From Stictocephala bisonia (taxonomy: Eukaryota; Arthropoda; Insecta; Hemiptera; Membracidae), in contig JAQJVL010002704.1 of assembly GCA_035578905.1 (NCBI GenBank), forward strand, positions 1 through 64,000: a stretch of DNA of 64,000 bases, written 5' to 3'. Positions within the stretch are counted from its first letter, which is position 1; each line of letters begins with the position of its first letter. Positions 45,901-58,134 of the stretch are shown here, in pieces. Both the position numbers and the translations under genes were made by a program. The notes under the pieces were generated by a model, which was given only the letters and a program-made list of their open reading frames with translations, was not told the DNA's origin and did not search any database.

Positions 45901-48900
45901 AAATTTTTTTCCCAAAAAAAAAAATTTTTTTTTTAAAAAAAGGGGGTTTTTTTTTTTAAAAATTTTTTAAAAAAAAAAATTTTTGGGTGTTTTTTTTTTT
46001 TAAAAAAAAATTTTTTTTTTAAAAAAAACCTTTTTTTTTAAAATTTTTTATTTTTAGGGAAAAAAAAAAAGGGGGGTTTTTTCCCAAAATTTTTAAAAAT
46101 TTAATTTGTTTTAAAAAAAAAAATTTTTAAAAAAAAACCCGGTTTAATTTTTTTTTGGGGGGAAAAAAAAAAATTTTTTTTTTTTTAAAAAAAAAATTTT
46201 TTGGGTTTTTTTCCCCTTTTTTTTTTAAAATTTTTTTAAAAAAAATTTTAAAGGAAAAAAAAAAGGGGAAAATTTTTTGGGGGTTTTTTTTTTGGGGGGT
46301 TTTTTTTAAAAAAAAAATTTTTTTTTTGGGAAAAAAAAAAATTTTTTTTAAAAAAAATTTTTTTTAAAAAAAAATTTTTTTTGGGGGGGGGTTTTTTTTT
46401 TAAAAAAAAATTTTTTCCCCCAAAAAAAAGGTTTTTTTTTTTAAAAAAAAAATTTTTTTTTAAAAAAAATTTTTTAAAAAAATTTAAGGGGGGGTTTTTT
46501 TTTAAATTTTTAAAAAAAAACCAAAAAATTTTTTTTTTTTTTTTTTTTTAAAAAAACCCCCTTTTTTTTTTAAAAAAAAAAACAAAAAAATTTTTTTTTA
46601 AATTTTGGATTTTTTAAATTTTTTTTAACAAAAAAAAAATTTTTTTTTTTTTAAATTTTTTTTTTTTTTTAAAAGTTTTTTTTTAAATTTTTTAAAAATA
46701 ATTTTTTTTTTTATTTTTTTTTTTTTTTTTTTTAAAATTTTTGGTTTTTAAAAAAAAAATTTTTTTTTAAAAAAAAAAAATTTATTTTTTAAAAAATTTT
46801 TTTTTTTTGGGGGGTTTTTTAAAAAAATTTTCAAAAAAAAATTTTTTTTTTTGGGGTTTTTTGGGTTTTTAAAAAAAAAAAAAAAAAAAATTTTTTTTGG
46901 GGAAAAAAAATTTTTTTAAAAAAAAAAAGGGTTTTAAAAAAAAAAAAAAAAAAAAATTTTTTTTTTTTTAAAAAAAATTTAATTTTTAAAAAATTTTTTT
47001 AAAATTTTTAAAAAAATTTTTTTTTTTTTTAAAAATTTTTTCCCCCGGGGGGGAATTTTTTAAAATTTTTTAATTTTAAATTTCTTTTTTAAAAAAAATT
47101 TTTTCCCCTAAGGTTTTTTTAAAAAAAAAAAAAGGGGGGGGTAAAAAAAAATTTTTTTAAATTTTTTTTTTTAAAAAAACCCCAATTCTTATGTCATGAA
47201 AAAAAAACCCCTTTTTTTTTCCTTTTTTTGCTTCCTAAATTTTTTTTTTTAAAAATTTTTTTTTTAAACCAAGTTGTGGTCTTTTGGGGGTTGGATAGTA
47301 AAAAAAAAAAAAAATTTACCTTAATTATTTTTTTGTTAAAATATAAAAAAATGTTGTAAATTTGTTGTTTTTTTTTTTTTTCACATTTGAAAATACCATT
47401 AGGCTTCTTTTAAAAAAAAAATTAAAAATTAAAATTTACTTTAAAACCCATTTCAATACCTTTTTCAAAGGGAAACCAAATTTTTAAAAAAAAAAGTTTG
47501 GGAATTAAAATTTTCCCCTTAGGGCCCGTTTGTTTTTACCATTTCCCCCCTTTTGGTTTTTCAATAAACTTTTTTTTTAAGTGCGTTAACCCCCATGTAA
47601 AAAAAACCCAAATTTTAAAATTTCTTTTATTTTTTCAAAGCATTTTTTTGTACGCCCTTTAGAGGCAATTTTAAAAGCGTTTTTTTTTTCCCAAATTTGT
47701 GATGTTTTTTTGGGAGACAAAAAACATGAAATATTTAGCCCTATGACATTTTCGGGGCCAAAAATATTTTGAAAAAAGCCGATATTTTTTTTCTAAGAAA
47801 ATATTTTTATACTTAAATTTTCGTTTATCGAAAAAAATTATATCGAATTTCCGATTAAACGATATATTTTTTAATTTTTATTTTAATAAAATTTTAAAAT
47901 ATTAAATTATTATTTAAAATGGTTTTTCCGATAAATCCCTTTGCCTTTCTATGAAAAATTTCCTTTGATTTTTTCTTTTAAAAACTTTATGTAAAATTGA
48001 TTTTACTTTTTATAAAATCTTTAGGACCCACTAATTTAAATTAAAAATAAAAATTTCTTTAAAACCCCCAAAAAATAAAAAAGTTTAAAAGTTTCCACAA
48101 CAAAGAAAAATGAACTGTTGAAGTAAATGTGTTTGTTTCGTCAAGGAGGTGTGTAAAAAACTTTTTTAAAGTGTTTTCCACGATATAATTTGCAGTTTTT
48201 GCTTTTTAAAAAAGAGCCGCGAGGCCCAAAAAGGGGGCTTGGTCTGTCTACTGTCACTGGGCGGTTAACGGCTTTCCCGGGCGGGGAAAAAATTTGTAAC
48301 TAAAAACCCCCATTTAGTTCACTTTACTTTCCTAAAATTATTACTTGACCGATTTTAAAAAAAAATTATTTTATTCAACAGATAATTTGATTTTAAGTTT
48401 TTTTTAAGGGGGCTAGTTTTTTTAATTCTCGTTAGGTTTTTGTGCTACCGGGGCTCAAAGGGTTTTTATTGTTATTTTTTATGTTTAAAAAAATTTAATT
48501 TTTAAATTTACCAGTGGTGGGTTTTAAAAATATGTTAAATGGCCCAATTAATTTGTTAGGTTAAACATAGAGGCAGCACGTTTTAAAAAAAACAAGTTAA
48601 TTTTAAAAAACAGAGCGAAAAACAGTTGTTGTGTGTAAGTTATCAACAGCCGTTTAATAAAATGAAAACATTAAATTTGAAATCGGTTTAGGAATACGTT
48701 TTATAATTATTGTTATTGGTTGTTTATATTTATCATGCTATAAATACAGTGAAAAAACAAGTGCGTGGTGAGCTTATGAAATTAATTTAAATAAATCTTT
48801 TTTAATTAATACGTTTAATTTCTTAAAATTTGAAGTTAAAAGTTTACTTGCGAAGGGGAAAGGGGGCCCCCGAGGGGCGTCACGAGGCGCAAAAGCGAAG

Positions 48901-51900
48901 GGGACGGGGGTTTGGGGGGCGAAGGGCAGGCGTTTTTTTTTTTCCCGGGGCCATTTTAGGTTTTTTAATTTTGGGGTACTAGAAAGGTTTCCCCCCTGAT
49001 TTTCGTAATTTTTTTAACTAGTCCCAATTTTTTACTGTACCCGGGCACGAATCCTTTTAATTTTTTTTTTTAGCGGAACTTCCGATTTTTTTTACCAAAA
49101 AAATTTAAATTTAAAACTGTTCATACTAAAAAAATATGGATTTTTACAAATTTTTCTTAGGTAGTTAAACTATGTATATTAAACTATATTTTAAATCAAA
49201 TTTTCGTTTTGAAACCGGGGCAAATAAAATTTTCAGGGAATATTTTTTAAATTCAATTTCCCAAAAAAAGTTTTAAATTTTTTTTTAAATTTTTTTTTTT
49301 TTATTTATATTTTGGGTAATTTTTAAAAAGGGAATTTATTTTAAACTAAAATAACCCAAATTTTTCCCAACGGGTTGTTGGTTTTTTAAATTTTTTACAT
49401 TTTTTAAAAAAAATTTTTTTTAAATCTTAAAAAAAAAAAAATTTTTAGCATCTTTTTTTAAAAATTAAAAAAATTACTTTGTTTAAAAAAAATTGTTTAA
49501 AACTTTTAAAACCCCCCGTTTAAATTTTCCCAAACATTTTTTATAAAAAAAGGGGCCTTTCTTGGCCCCGAATATCCTTTAAATAAAAACAATCCTATTT
49601 GCTTTTAAAATTCGACAAATTTAATTTTGGGCCCCTCAAGTAAGAATTTTAGGGAATTTTTTTAAAATTTTTAAGGGGGAAAATTTGAAAGGAAAGCTTT
49701 AACCTTTGGAAAAGAAACCTTCCCCTTTTTTAAAATTTCAAAATTTTTGGAACGTTTTTAAAAATAATTCCTAATTTCCTCGGGAACGGTTTTTGGTAGG
49801 GGTAAAGGACCCAAATTTTAATTATCCAAAAGATTAAAAAAGAAAATTAAAGGGGAAAATGTTTTTTTTAAATTAAAGAAAATTGGGGCCCCCAAAGGAA
49901 GGGTTTTATTTTTCCCCGGGTTAGAAAAAATCCCTAACAAAGGGTTTTTTTGTTTTTTTGGTAACGATATGGGAAAAGGCCTTTAAAAAAAAGGGGGGAA
50001 GGTTCAATTTTTCCCCCAAAATAGCTGAAGAATAATTAAGAAGGGCCTTCCCGGAAGTTTTTTTAAAAACTAACAATTAAAAAAAAAAAAAAAAAACAAA
50101 AAAAAAAAATTCAAAAAGGGAAATTTTTGGTTGTACAATTTTGAGTCTAGTTCAAAAATTTTTTTCCTTTTTTTTTTTTTTCCTTTTGGCCCAAACAAAG
50201 ATTTTTTTTTTTCCCAAAATTCTCGAAACTTTAAATTTTTAACTTTTGGAAAAAATTGGGCAAATTTCCCAAATTTTCCAAATAATTTTTTTTAATTTTC
50301 TTTTGGTTTTTTTTTTTTCCCCAAGGTTCTCCCTTTTTAACGGTTTTTAAAAAAAAAACGAAAAAAATTAAAAACAACTTTTTTTAACCTTTTTTACAAA
50401 AAAACTAAGGGGAATTTAATTTTTGGCAAAAATTAAAAGTTTGAAACTGGGGTTTTCCACAAAATCCCTTTTTTTTTTAATAAAAACATTTTTTTCCATT
50501 TTTCCCTTTTTTTTTTTTTTTTTTTGTTTTTTCAATCCTATTTTTGGAAACCCCTTTTTTTTTTGGTTTTGTCTTTTCCCCGGCCTAAATGGGTTTGAGT
50601 TTCCAAAATTTTAACATTTTAAAAGAGGAAAAAAATTCCTTTCCCCCCTTTCAAAATTTGGTTTTAAAACCGGGTTGGGCCCTTTTTGTCCTTGGTTTTA
50701 AAAGGGTTCCCAAGTTTAAATTAGGTTAGGGTTTAAAAGGTTAAAAGTTTATGTATTTTAGACAATTTAGTAATTCCCCTTCCCCAAATAATTCCTTTGG
50801 GAACTCCCCTTTGGTTTTTTTGTTGGGATTTTGGGGGTTTTTTTTTTTATTCCGAAAATAAAATTTGGGTGTTTTTTCGGGTTGAAAGGCTGTTTTAAAA
50901 AGGGGGGTTTTTTAAACAGTAATCCTTGTTTTTAAATTTTCCCTTGGGATTTCACCTCCCGAAAAGGAAAGTAACCCAAAAAAAAGGTGGGGCTTTGGGG
51001 TAGGAAAATCCCCCTTAAGGGGAAATTTTGAAATGCAAAAAAATTTCTTTTTCCTTTCCTGGACCTGAAAGGTTTTCCGGGAAAAAAAACCCAACGGTTT
51101 TTTAAAAAAAAGCAATTTGGGAAAAGCCTTTTGAGTCCATGAACCCCCCATTAGGTGGGTTTTTTGGGACCCAAAAAGGAGGCCGGGTAGGGGGGGGGGC
51201 GAAAGGTTTGACCCCCCCCCTGGGGAAGGCCTTTTTTTAAAAAAAATTTTACTTTTTTTGAAATTAAAGAGGTGTGGTTTTTCAAAAAAAATTTCCCTTT
51301 CTTCTTGTTGGGTTTTTTTGGGTTAAATTTTGCTAGCCAAAACCCCCAACCCCTTTGGGGCCCTTTTTTAAAAACTGGCTTTTTTTCGTGGGGAAAAACC
51401 CAAAATTTCCCAATTTTAAAAAATAAAATACAATTTTAATCCCGGGGTTGTCTTATTTTAAAAAAAAAAAAAAAAAAAAAGATAAATAAAACATTCGGAT
51501 TTTTTTTTGTTTTAAAATTTTTAAAACCGTTTCTTTCCCAAAATGAAAAACTTTTTCCTCTTTTTTCCCCTTTTTTCCCCCAAACCTTTCCTTTTTCCGC
51601 TTTAAAATTTTTCCATATAAAACGGCCCCCTTTTTGGTTTGGGTTTAACCAAAATTGATTATTTCAAGGTTAGACCCCCCCCCAAAAAGGGTTTTTTTTA
51701 AAACCTTTTTTTGGGTTTTTAAAAAAGTTCGGAAAATTCAAAGGGCCCAATTTTTTCCCCTTTTTAAAAATTTTTTTCCCCTTTTAGGAAGATTTTTTAA
51801 CTTTTTGGCTATTTCCTTTTTTTTACTTGGGGAAATTTTAATTAAACGTTTTTTTTGTTTTTTTCCTCCGGGGGGGGGTTTAATTTTTTTTGGTCCCTTG

Positions 51901-53160
51901 GGGGGTTTTTGGGCCCTTAAAAGAAAACCTTGTAACCTCACCCCCTAAAAAAAAGGAAAATTTTTAAATTAAAAATTTTTGTTATGAAAAATGGCAAAGG
52001 GGGAACTTTTTTAGATTTTTTAAACCCCTTTCTCCCTAAATTGGGGGTTAGGAAAGAGAAAGGGGGAAAAATTGGTGAATTCGGGTCCCCCAAATTTTTA
52101 ATTTTTTTTTTGTTACAAAGGGGTTTTGGGGTTTTTTTATTTTTGGGGGTCCCCTTGAAACCCAAATAATGTTGGAAAAAAAATTTTTTCCCCAAAAATA
52201 AAACCTTCTATTTGGTTTTCCGTTATGGTTACAAAATTAATAAAGAAAAAACATTTTGGCAAAACCATTTTAATGTTTTTCAAATTAAAATTTAAAAAAA
52301 TTTTAATTAAAAAACAAAATAACCAGTTTTTGAACCCAAAATTTGTTTTTTAAAATTTGTAGGGACCAAAAAAATAAAAAAACTGGAACTTAAAAAAACA
52401 TAAATAAAATAATAGTTTTAAGGGTTTAACGGTTTTTTCACAATTTTTAAAATTTTTAAAACCTTTGTTCTTGTTAAGCACTTGGTTTTAAAAAAAATTT
52501 TCAGCCGAAAAAATTTAAATTTTTTTGGAAAATTTGGGGTGGGGTTTTTTACCCCCATTTGGGTTAAAAAGGATTTGGGCTTTTATTAAAGTTAAAAAAG
52601 GGGAAAAAATTAATTTTTTTAACCCAAAAAAAGGGGCCAAAAAAAAAAAACCCCCCTTTTTTTTTCATGTTAAATTTTTGGTTTTTTCCCAAACCACGTT
52701 AAATTTGGGTTATTTGGCCCCCGCCCCCCCTTAAATTTACCTCGCCCACCTTCAGTTCGTGTATTAACCCCTTAAACCCCTATTTCACGTACTTAAAGGG
52801 TAAAAAATTTTAATGTACAATTTTACCCCCCGAAACCCTTTTGGTGGGATTATTTTCAATTTTGCTTTGAGGGCTTAAAAAGGGTGGTTCAATTTTTATG
52901 AAATTTGGTTTTTTAGTTGTTTTTGCCCTTTTATCTAGAACCCTTTTTTTTTTTTTCCCTTTTTTTAAAAAATTTGTTTTTATGGGCCCCAAAATTTTCA
53001 TACAAAATGGTTTTTTCAGAACGGCCCCTTCGATTTTGGGTTAAATTTTTCAGGGAAAATGTTTTAAAATTAAAAAATTCGAAAAAATTTTAGTAAAACC
53101 AAATGTCTCTAAATTTATTGTTTTTTTTTGTTATGGGCAAAAAACATTTTTGGAATCAAA
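36487..53160. other. homopolymer-inflated, unreliable sequence
   Basis: From 36487 almost every base occurs in a run of three or more and isolated bases nearly vanish until about 47180. Then runs shorten gradually to 53160. Frames here encode strings of F, K, G, P and L on both strands, which is just what TTT, AAA, GGG and CCC runs give. The left edge is abrupt and the right edge gradual, as if a gap had been filled with an uncorrected low-quality read. No feature inside is annotated. Real exons may be concealed. Confidence 0.9.
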
Positions 53161-53175
53161 CGGGTAATTTTAGTG
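53085..53175 (-). repeat. copy of the 53.7-kb inverted repeat, partly corrupted
   Basis: AAAATTTTAGTAAAACC ... GTCTCTAAA ... GGAATCAAACGGGTAATTTT matches 55405-55475 in the same orientation and 53757-53855 in the opposite one. Base quality is poor at its left. Confidence 0.45.
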
Positions 53176-53689
53176 ATAGGAAAAATCAGATAGTCGTTTA
53201 AATTAGTTGTTTTATTCATTATTTAATTTATCTATCATGCACTGAGAACTCTATCTATTCTGGTTATTGAATGTAGAATTTTTTCTCAGTACAGTAAAAA
53301 AAAATTTTATTCAATTTTTAATAACCTTGACCGCAATTTTAAAAGAAAATATGCAAAATTTATTTTTAAAGAACAAAAATTTTCATTGCATGTATTAAAT
53401 TTTTTTTTCCCATCTTTATTTAATCATATAAATTTTAAAAATTTTAATTTTATTAAAAAACAATTAAAAATAATATCAACAAAATCTTAGGAGTCGTTTA
53501 AGTAGACTAAAAAATTGTCGATTAAGTTAGGAAAAACAAAATGTTTCCTAACTGGAAAATAATTTGAAATGCATTCGTGATAAACTAGTTTTACTAAAAT
53601 TTATTGTGAAGTAGGACGCATTTTACTAAATGTATTAATTTATCAATGTTATGTAATAATTATTCTAACATCAATTAGCCTAGTGAAAT

Positions 53690-53865
53690 AAATGGTTCCA
53701 AAGAAATGGCACAAACTTTCCCCCATATTAAACACTACAAAATAAAAACTTTGAAAATTACCAGTTTGATTCCCAAATATATTTTTTTTCTATAACTAAA
53801 AAACTAGTCAAGTTAGAAACATGCAGTTTTTACTCAAATATTTTAAATTGTAATTCACGTCTTTC
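53690..53865 (+). repeat. inverted repeat, left arm
   Basis: Reverse complement of 55385-55555 at roughly 85% identity. Landmarks are TGGTTCCAAAGAAATGGCAC at the outer end, TTTCCCCCATATTAAACACT, and TTACTCAAATATTTTAAATT at the inner end. The span (53.69-55.56 kb) suggests a fold-back or TIR element of about 1.9 kb, part of it corrupted. Confidence 0.6.
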
Positions 53866-53989
53866 CTGAAAATTTAATCAAAATCGTTAGATTCGTTTAG
53901 GAGAAAATTCTATCTTTGAATGTTTTTTGCCCATAAAAATTAAAAAAAAACTTGAATTTGAACAAGTGGACAAATTTTCTGGAGATATT

Positions 53990-54165
53990 GGCTAAATACA
54001 CCTACATACCAAATTTCATAAAAATGTATCCATCCGTTTGCTCTCCAGCGAAATGCACATACACACAGACACACACATGGACAGACACCAAAAATTGTTT
54101 TCGAAAACCCCACTTTTTAGGGTTCAGTAGACCCTAAAATGGATATTTAGACCAACTTATAAAAA
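53990..54165 (+). repeat. dispersed insect repeat tail with CA-rich stretch
   Basis: CCAAATTTCATAAAAATGTA followed by CCATCCGTTTGC, a (CA)-rich run at 54058-54078, GACAGACACC and a tail with TTTTTAGGGTTCAGTAGACC is a composition seen in the 3' parts of many insect interspersed repeats. Lies inside the inverted-repeat element. Confidence 0.45.
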
Positions 54166-54429
54166 AATTGCTTTTTACGATCACAATACTTTCTCTGTGC
54201 TAACGCAAATGGGAGAAAGTAAAAACTGGTAAGGAACCCCTCAGTTCAAAGAAAAGTAAAATAACGAATGATAGTTTTGATCTCTGACATTTACCCCACC
54301 TCACCCCCAGGTGAGGTAACAGTTTTGCAATTTACTGTACACACTATTTTCATATATCACATGATCGAAAAGTAAGCAAAATCAAACAATTTGTAAATTG
54401 CTGACAGATCAAAAAGTGCGGGGATAGCT

Positions 54430-55384
54430 GCTTGGGGGGGTTTAGGAACAAAAACCAGCTAGGGAAAGGGGGCTGGTTTTCTTATCAGTCTTGAGATAAA
54501 AAAGGAAACCTTTTTGGGCCCGGAAAGGGGCTCTCCGCTTTTGGCGGAAATGTTAGAGGGTTTTGCCCCGGGTCGACAGCGAAAATCACTCTCGCACACT
54601 TCTACCTCAAGAGAATGAAAAGGATGGGGCCCCCATTTTTTTAGCTTTTTGTTTTTTTGTTTGAAATCTTTTTTGGGAGACATTTTTGATTTTGGGAAAA
54701 ACTTTATTTTAAGGGTGGTCCAAAAACGGGGCCCCTTTAAAAGTCATATATTTTTTTTTAAATTTTTCTTTTAATTACTTACGGAAGTTAGCACTTTTTT
54801 TGTTTAAAATCTATAAAAGTTTATTAATGAAAGGGAAAAACTAAATTAATGAAATGATAAATTTTAAATTTTCAATCCTTGCAAGGTTTTTTCTTTTAAG
54901 AAAATGGCTAAAAAAATTTTTTTCCAAAGACAAACGGTTGATATTTTTTACAGTCCTTTAAAGAAAAAAGGGTTGTTAATATTAAAAAGGGCAGTCCTCA
55001 AAGAAAACGGGTTTGGAATTTTTAAAAATTAAAAAAGGGTTTTTAAATTAAAAATTTTAAATTCTTGGCCCCGGTTTTTTAACCCAGTTAAAGAAATTTA
55101 AATTTTACAAAACTAAAATGCAAATTGGGTTTTACAGGTTTTTATTATTTCCCTATATAGATAAACTGTCTTTTTTCAAAAAACGGGGTACAAATTAAAT
55201 TACCAAACGGACACATTTTATAGTTTCATTGGGAAATGGCTTTTTTTTACTTTTAAGGGGTTTAAAATTTTTTTTTTTTTTTTATTTTTAAGGAAAAAAA
55301 AATTTCGGAAAAAAATTTTTTAAAATTTATTTTTTTAAAAAGGGTCTTTTATTTTTTTTTTGGATTAAAATTTCAGAAAAGATG
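54430..55384. other. second homopolymer-inflated stretch
   Basis: After a clean island (53160-54430), inflated runs resume, e.g. GCTTGGGGGGGTTT, and end near 55384. The 74-codon frame at 54459-54683 lies here and cannot be trusted. Confidence 0.75.
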
Positions 55385-55555
55385 GTTATTACAATTTAAA
55401 ATATTTTAGTAAAAACCGCAAGTCTCTAGCTTGACATGGGAAAAACATATTTGAGAATCAAACTGGTAATTTTCAAAGTTTTGAATTTTAGTGTTCAATA
55501 TGGGGGAAAGTCTGTGCCAGTTGTTTGGAACCATTCATTTTATTTTAATGCAATC
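55385..55555 (-). repeat. inverted repeat, right arm
   Basis: Partner of 53690-53865. Ends TTGTTTGGAACCATTCATTT. Confidence 0.6.
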
Positions 55556-56320
55556 ATAATGGATTATATAAGTACAGAATAATAGGCAAATATTCTGTTA
55601 TGTAAGTATATTATATATATGTACACGATGAAGTAGGCTGGATACTAACCACGATCGACTTATTTACGGAGAGGTACATTTATTAATGAACAGCCCAATG
55701 TCCAGGACACCTGGTAGGCCTAAGTGAGTAGATAAGTGAATTACAACCCTGATAAAGTGATTTTTAACACACCTATTTGTTTTGCGAACAAGATAAATTT
55801 ACGGTTTTTTGGAGAATAAAGCGATTGCCATCATGTCTCTTTATTAATTTGTGAAATATAGAAAAGGATCGCTGGACATTTCCCACATGTTGTAAAGAAA
55901 CCCTACACGATATTTCAACTTGATTTAACCCAAGTATTTTTCAAATATTAAATCTAAAGTCTATATAAACTAACCTATAATATCAGTAGTATAAATTATA
56001 GTAAAAACACTTTAAAACTATAGCGTACATCTTAAAATAAAAACACGCACGAATTTAATTAAATTGACTTTCATTTTTGTACTTATGTGCACGTTTTCAG
56101 GTTAAGATAAAGACACTTCCATCAAGTGAAAACTGTACTATAAGTACTGTATTTCAATTTGTGATATGTTCGAACGTTCAGGTTACTATGTAGGCTTTGA
56201 TTTAAAAGTGTTTTTAGTATTAATTTAGGTTAATTTAGATGCAATTTAGATTGGGTCTTGAAAAATACAAAGTTTGTAGCAAATCATAACGTCTTATAGG
56301 GCTTCTTCATGAAATTATCA
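55556..56320 (-). other. presumed intron 1 of the TGF-beta ligand gene
   Basis: Clean AT-rich sequence to the left of the exon donor. No second exon is recognised between here and the corrupted tract. Confidence 0.45.
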
Positions 56321-56385
56321 CAAATACCTACCCTATCAAATACCTGCCCTATCAAATACCTGCCCTGACAAATACCTGCCCCTAT
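56321..56385. repeat. 16-bp tandem repeat, four units
   Basis: CAAATACCTGCCCTAT units at 56321, 56337, 56353 and 56369; the last unit is 17 bp. Confidence 0.8.
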
Positions 56386-56469
56386 CAATTACTTCATCAA
56401 CATCAAATGTTAAAGTTACTGTATTTCAGAAATATTTTGTACAATATTTCATACGACGGTCTACGTTAC

Positions 56470-56725
56470 CTGTTATGTACAGGGGCAGTATATTCCGGAC
56501 TGTTGTAGCAGCGCCGTAAGGCGCACCCTTACGCAAGTATCTGTGGTAGAGCTCCAGCATGTGCCTGGGGGGTGCAGGGGGCTTGGGGATGTCGGAGGTC
56601 ATGGGTGGCTGGATGTGTAACATCTCGCGGAACACGTTCCTGACCGCTGCTCCTCGGTCGCCATCCTCAGTTACCACCCCTACTATCACACAAGTCACCA
56701 ACACTACGACACTCCGCGCCTCCAT
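56470..56725 (-). CDS. BMP-like TGF-beta ligand, first coding exon (signal peptide and start of prodomain)
   Basis: Starts at ATG 56725 and ends at a donor (ATAACAG|GTAACG, 56470/56469) in phase 1 after 85 codons. The frame continues 14 codons into the intron to a stop, and those residues are not part of the product. Residues 1-19 form a hydrophobic signal peptide. RNVFREMLHI is followed by PPAPPRHMLELYHRYLRKGA and TTVRNILP, matching the start of TGF-beta family prodomains (helix, then PPxYMLxLYxR, then ANTVRSF). The product would be a secreted dimeric signalling ligand cleaved from its prodomain. BMP-type is favoured over activin-type by the MLELY and TVR motifs; ADMP, BMP10-like, Dpp and Gbb remain open. 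Exon 2 should lie to the left, possibly in the corrupted tract. GC-rich, with a CpG-rich upstream region. Confidence 0.7.
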
Positions 56726-56830
56726 GGGGAGGTGCTGTCGTCTCCGCGGTCACGTGCACACTGGCGGCGACAGTGACGCTAAGGGTGGGTGCACGCCTCA
56801 GACCCACTATCAATGACGATTCGATTTAAA
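56726..56830 (-). promoter_or_regulatory. 5' UTR/promoter-proximal region of the TGF-beta ligand gene
   Basis: A GC- and CpG-rich stretch directly upstream of the ATG in otherwise AT-rich DNA. It contains a CACGTG E-box (56751-56756) and no TATA box. The extent is inferred from the composition change near 56820. Confidence 0.35.
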
Positions 56831-57650
56831 ATATCACTATCGCTATTTTAGATTGGCCAATCTTTTATCTCCAGTCCCTGTCTCGTTGAATGAAATCAAT
56901 AAGTGCTATCTGTACAGATATCTAATTTTGCGAACTATTTTATTTCAAAGTTTTTAAACCTTTAATAGTATTTAGATATGGTAGAGTAGAACAAATGTTT
57001 TATATATATATATTATAATAACAGGAATAATAGTTTTTTAGTGAAACATTAAATAAATAAATATATGTAGCCGATTAAAAAAGTGACAAAATACTGTATT
57101 GTAATCTAATTTTCTTAGGAACTTGAATTGGAAATTATAAGATATACTCGTGTTTCATGAATATTAATTAATCTTTATAAATAAAACTATATAAAATCGG
57201 AATTGGTATTGTCAAATTTGCACTCATTGTGATTATTAAGAACGTTCAAATTAAGAGCATATGTTATATATTTTTTTTTATTTTAGACACTTAAGGGGGG
57301 CTTATTGCTTCTTGAAAAAAAGCCGAAAAAGTGGGTTTCTATTTAAAAAATTCGGCCCGAAATAAAAATCGTATCTCAACACATGTGAATTGTCAATGGA
57401 AATCTGAAAAACTGTCAAGGAAACCTTTAACTCGGTTTTTGTCATAAGTTAGGTATTTCAATGATGTTTTTACATTAAAAAATGTGAACATTTCGGCCAT
57501 TTTCGGAAAGTTCCCGCATATGATAAAGGTTCTTTACCAAGTCTATAACTACCTGTAAACTAAACTTACAAAAATTTACCTTTGATATTGACAACGTCGT
57601 TTTAGTTTCAAGAATATAGTAAGCTTCTTCGCTTTAGTAATCGATCGGTG
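56831..57650. other. non-coding AT-rich DNA
   Basis: Includes a short (TA)n at 57001-57012. No gene seen. Confidence 0.45.
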
Positions 57651-57659
57651 CTTTTCGGA

Positions 57660-57728
57660 ATTTAGGTTAGGTTGTAAGCACTTCCACCATAGGTTGTTAG
57701 GTTAGGTTTGGCTAGCTTAGGTTAGTTT
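57660..57728. repeat. TTAGG-like motif cluster
   Basis: TTTAGGTTAGGTTG, TGTTAGGTTAGGTTTGG and CTTAGGTTAG occur within 70 bases. TTAGG is the insect telomere unit, but such short GGTTAGGTTAG clusters are common in insect non-coding DNA. Confidence 0.5.
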
Positions 57729-57759
57729 TAAATAAATACTAGTAGTTGACGTGTTACAT

Positions 57760-58115
57760 GCTTTTACAGGGTGTCTCTGAACTCTCTGATAAGCTCTCTT
57801 CGCTGTTGTTACTGGTTAATTTGGAATCACAAATATCATATTTAAAGTGTCCAAAACACCTTGGTTATCTTCTAGCCACCATTTTGTTTATTTTCACTTT
57901 TAAATTTATATCCCAAATAACCAAAAAGTGTATTAAGCTGCAATTTTGCATGGTTCTTCATAACATTAACACCCATTTTGAGTAAAATTATTGGTTTTCC
58001 TGTACCAAAGGTTTCAAAATGGCGCCTATTTTAAATCATCCCTAACCAATAATTATATTAAATTACACAAAACAATGATTCAAGAAATTTTAATTACAAA
58101 TCTGATGATGTAAGA
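57760..58115. repeat. dispersed insect repeat fragment
   Basis: Begins TTTTACAGGGTGTCTCTGAA, as many insect interspersed repeats do. AATGGCGCC and AACCAATAATT phrases occur near 58018-58060, and similar words in opposite orientation (AGCCACCATTT, TTGGTTAGGCAAA) near 58817-58850. No coding content. Confidence 0.35.
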
Positions 58116-58134
58116 ATTTTAAAAATCGGATGAA

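Noticed and set aside
36727..46367. Many ORFs of 60-192 codons rich in F, K, G and P on both strands
   Set aside because: They are translations of inflated homopolymer runs. Both strands are open at once and no domain is visible.
56426..56469. Continuation of the TGF-beta exon frame to 99 codons
   Set aside because: Lies beyond the GTAACG donor and is intronic.
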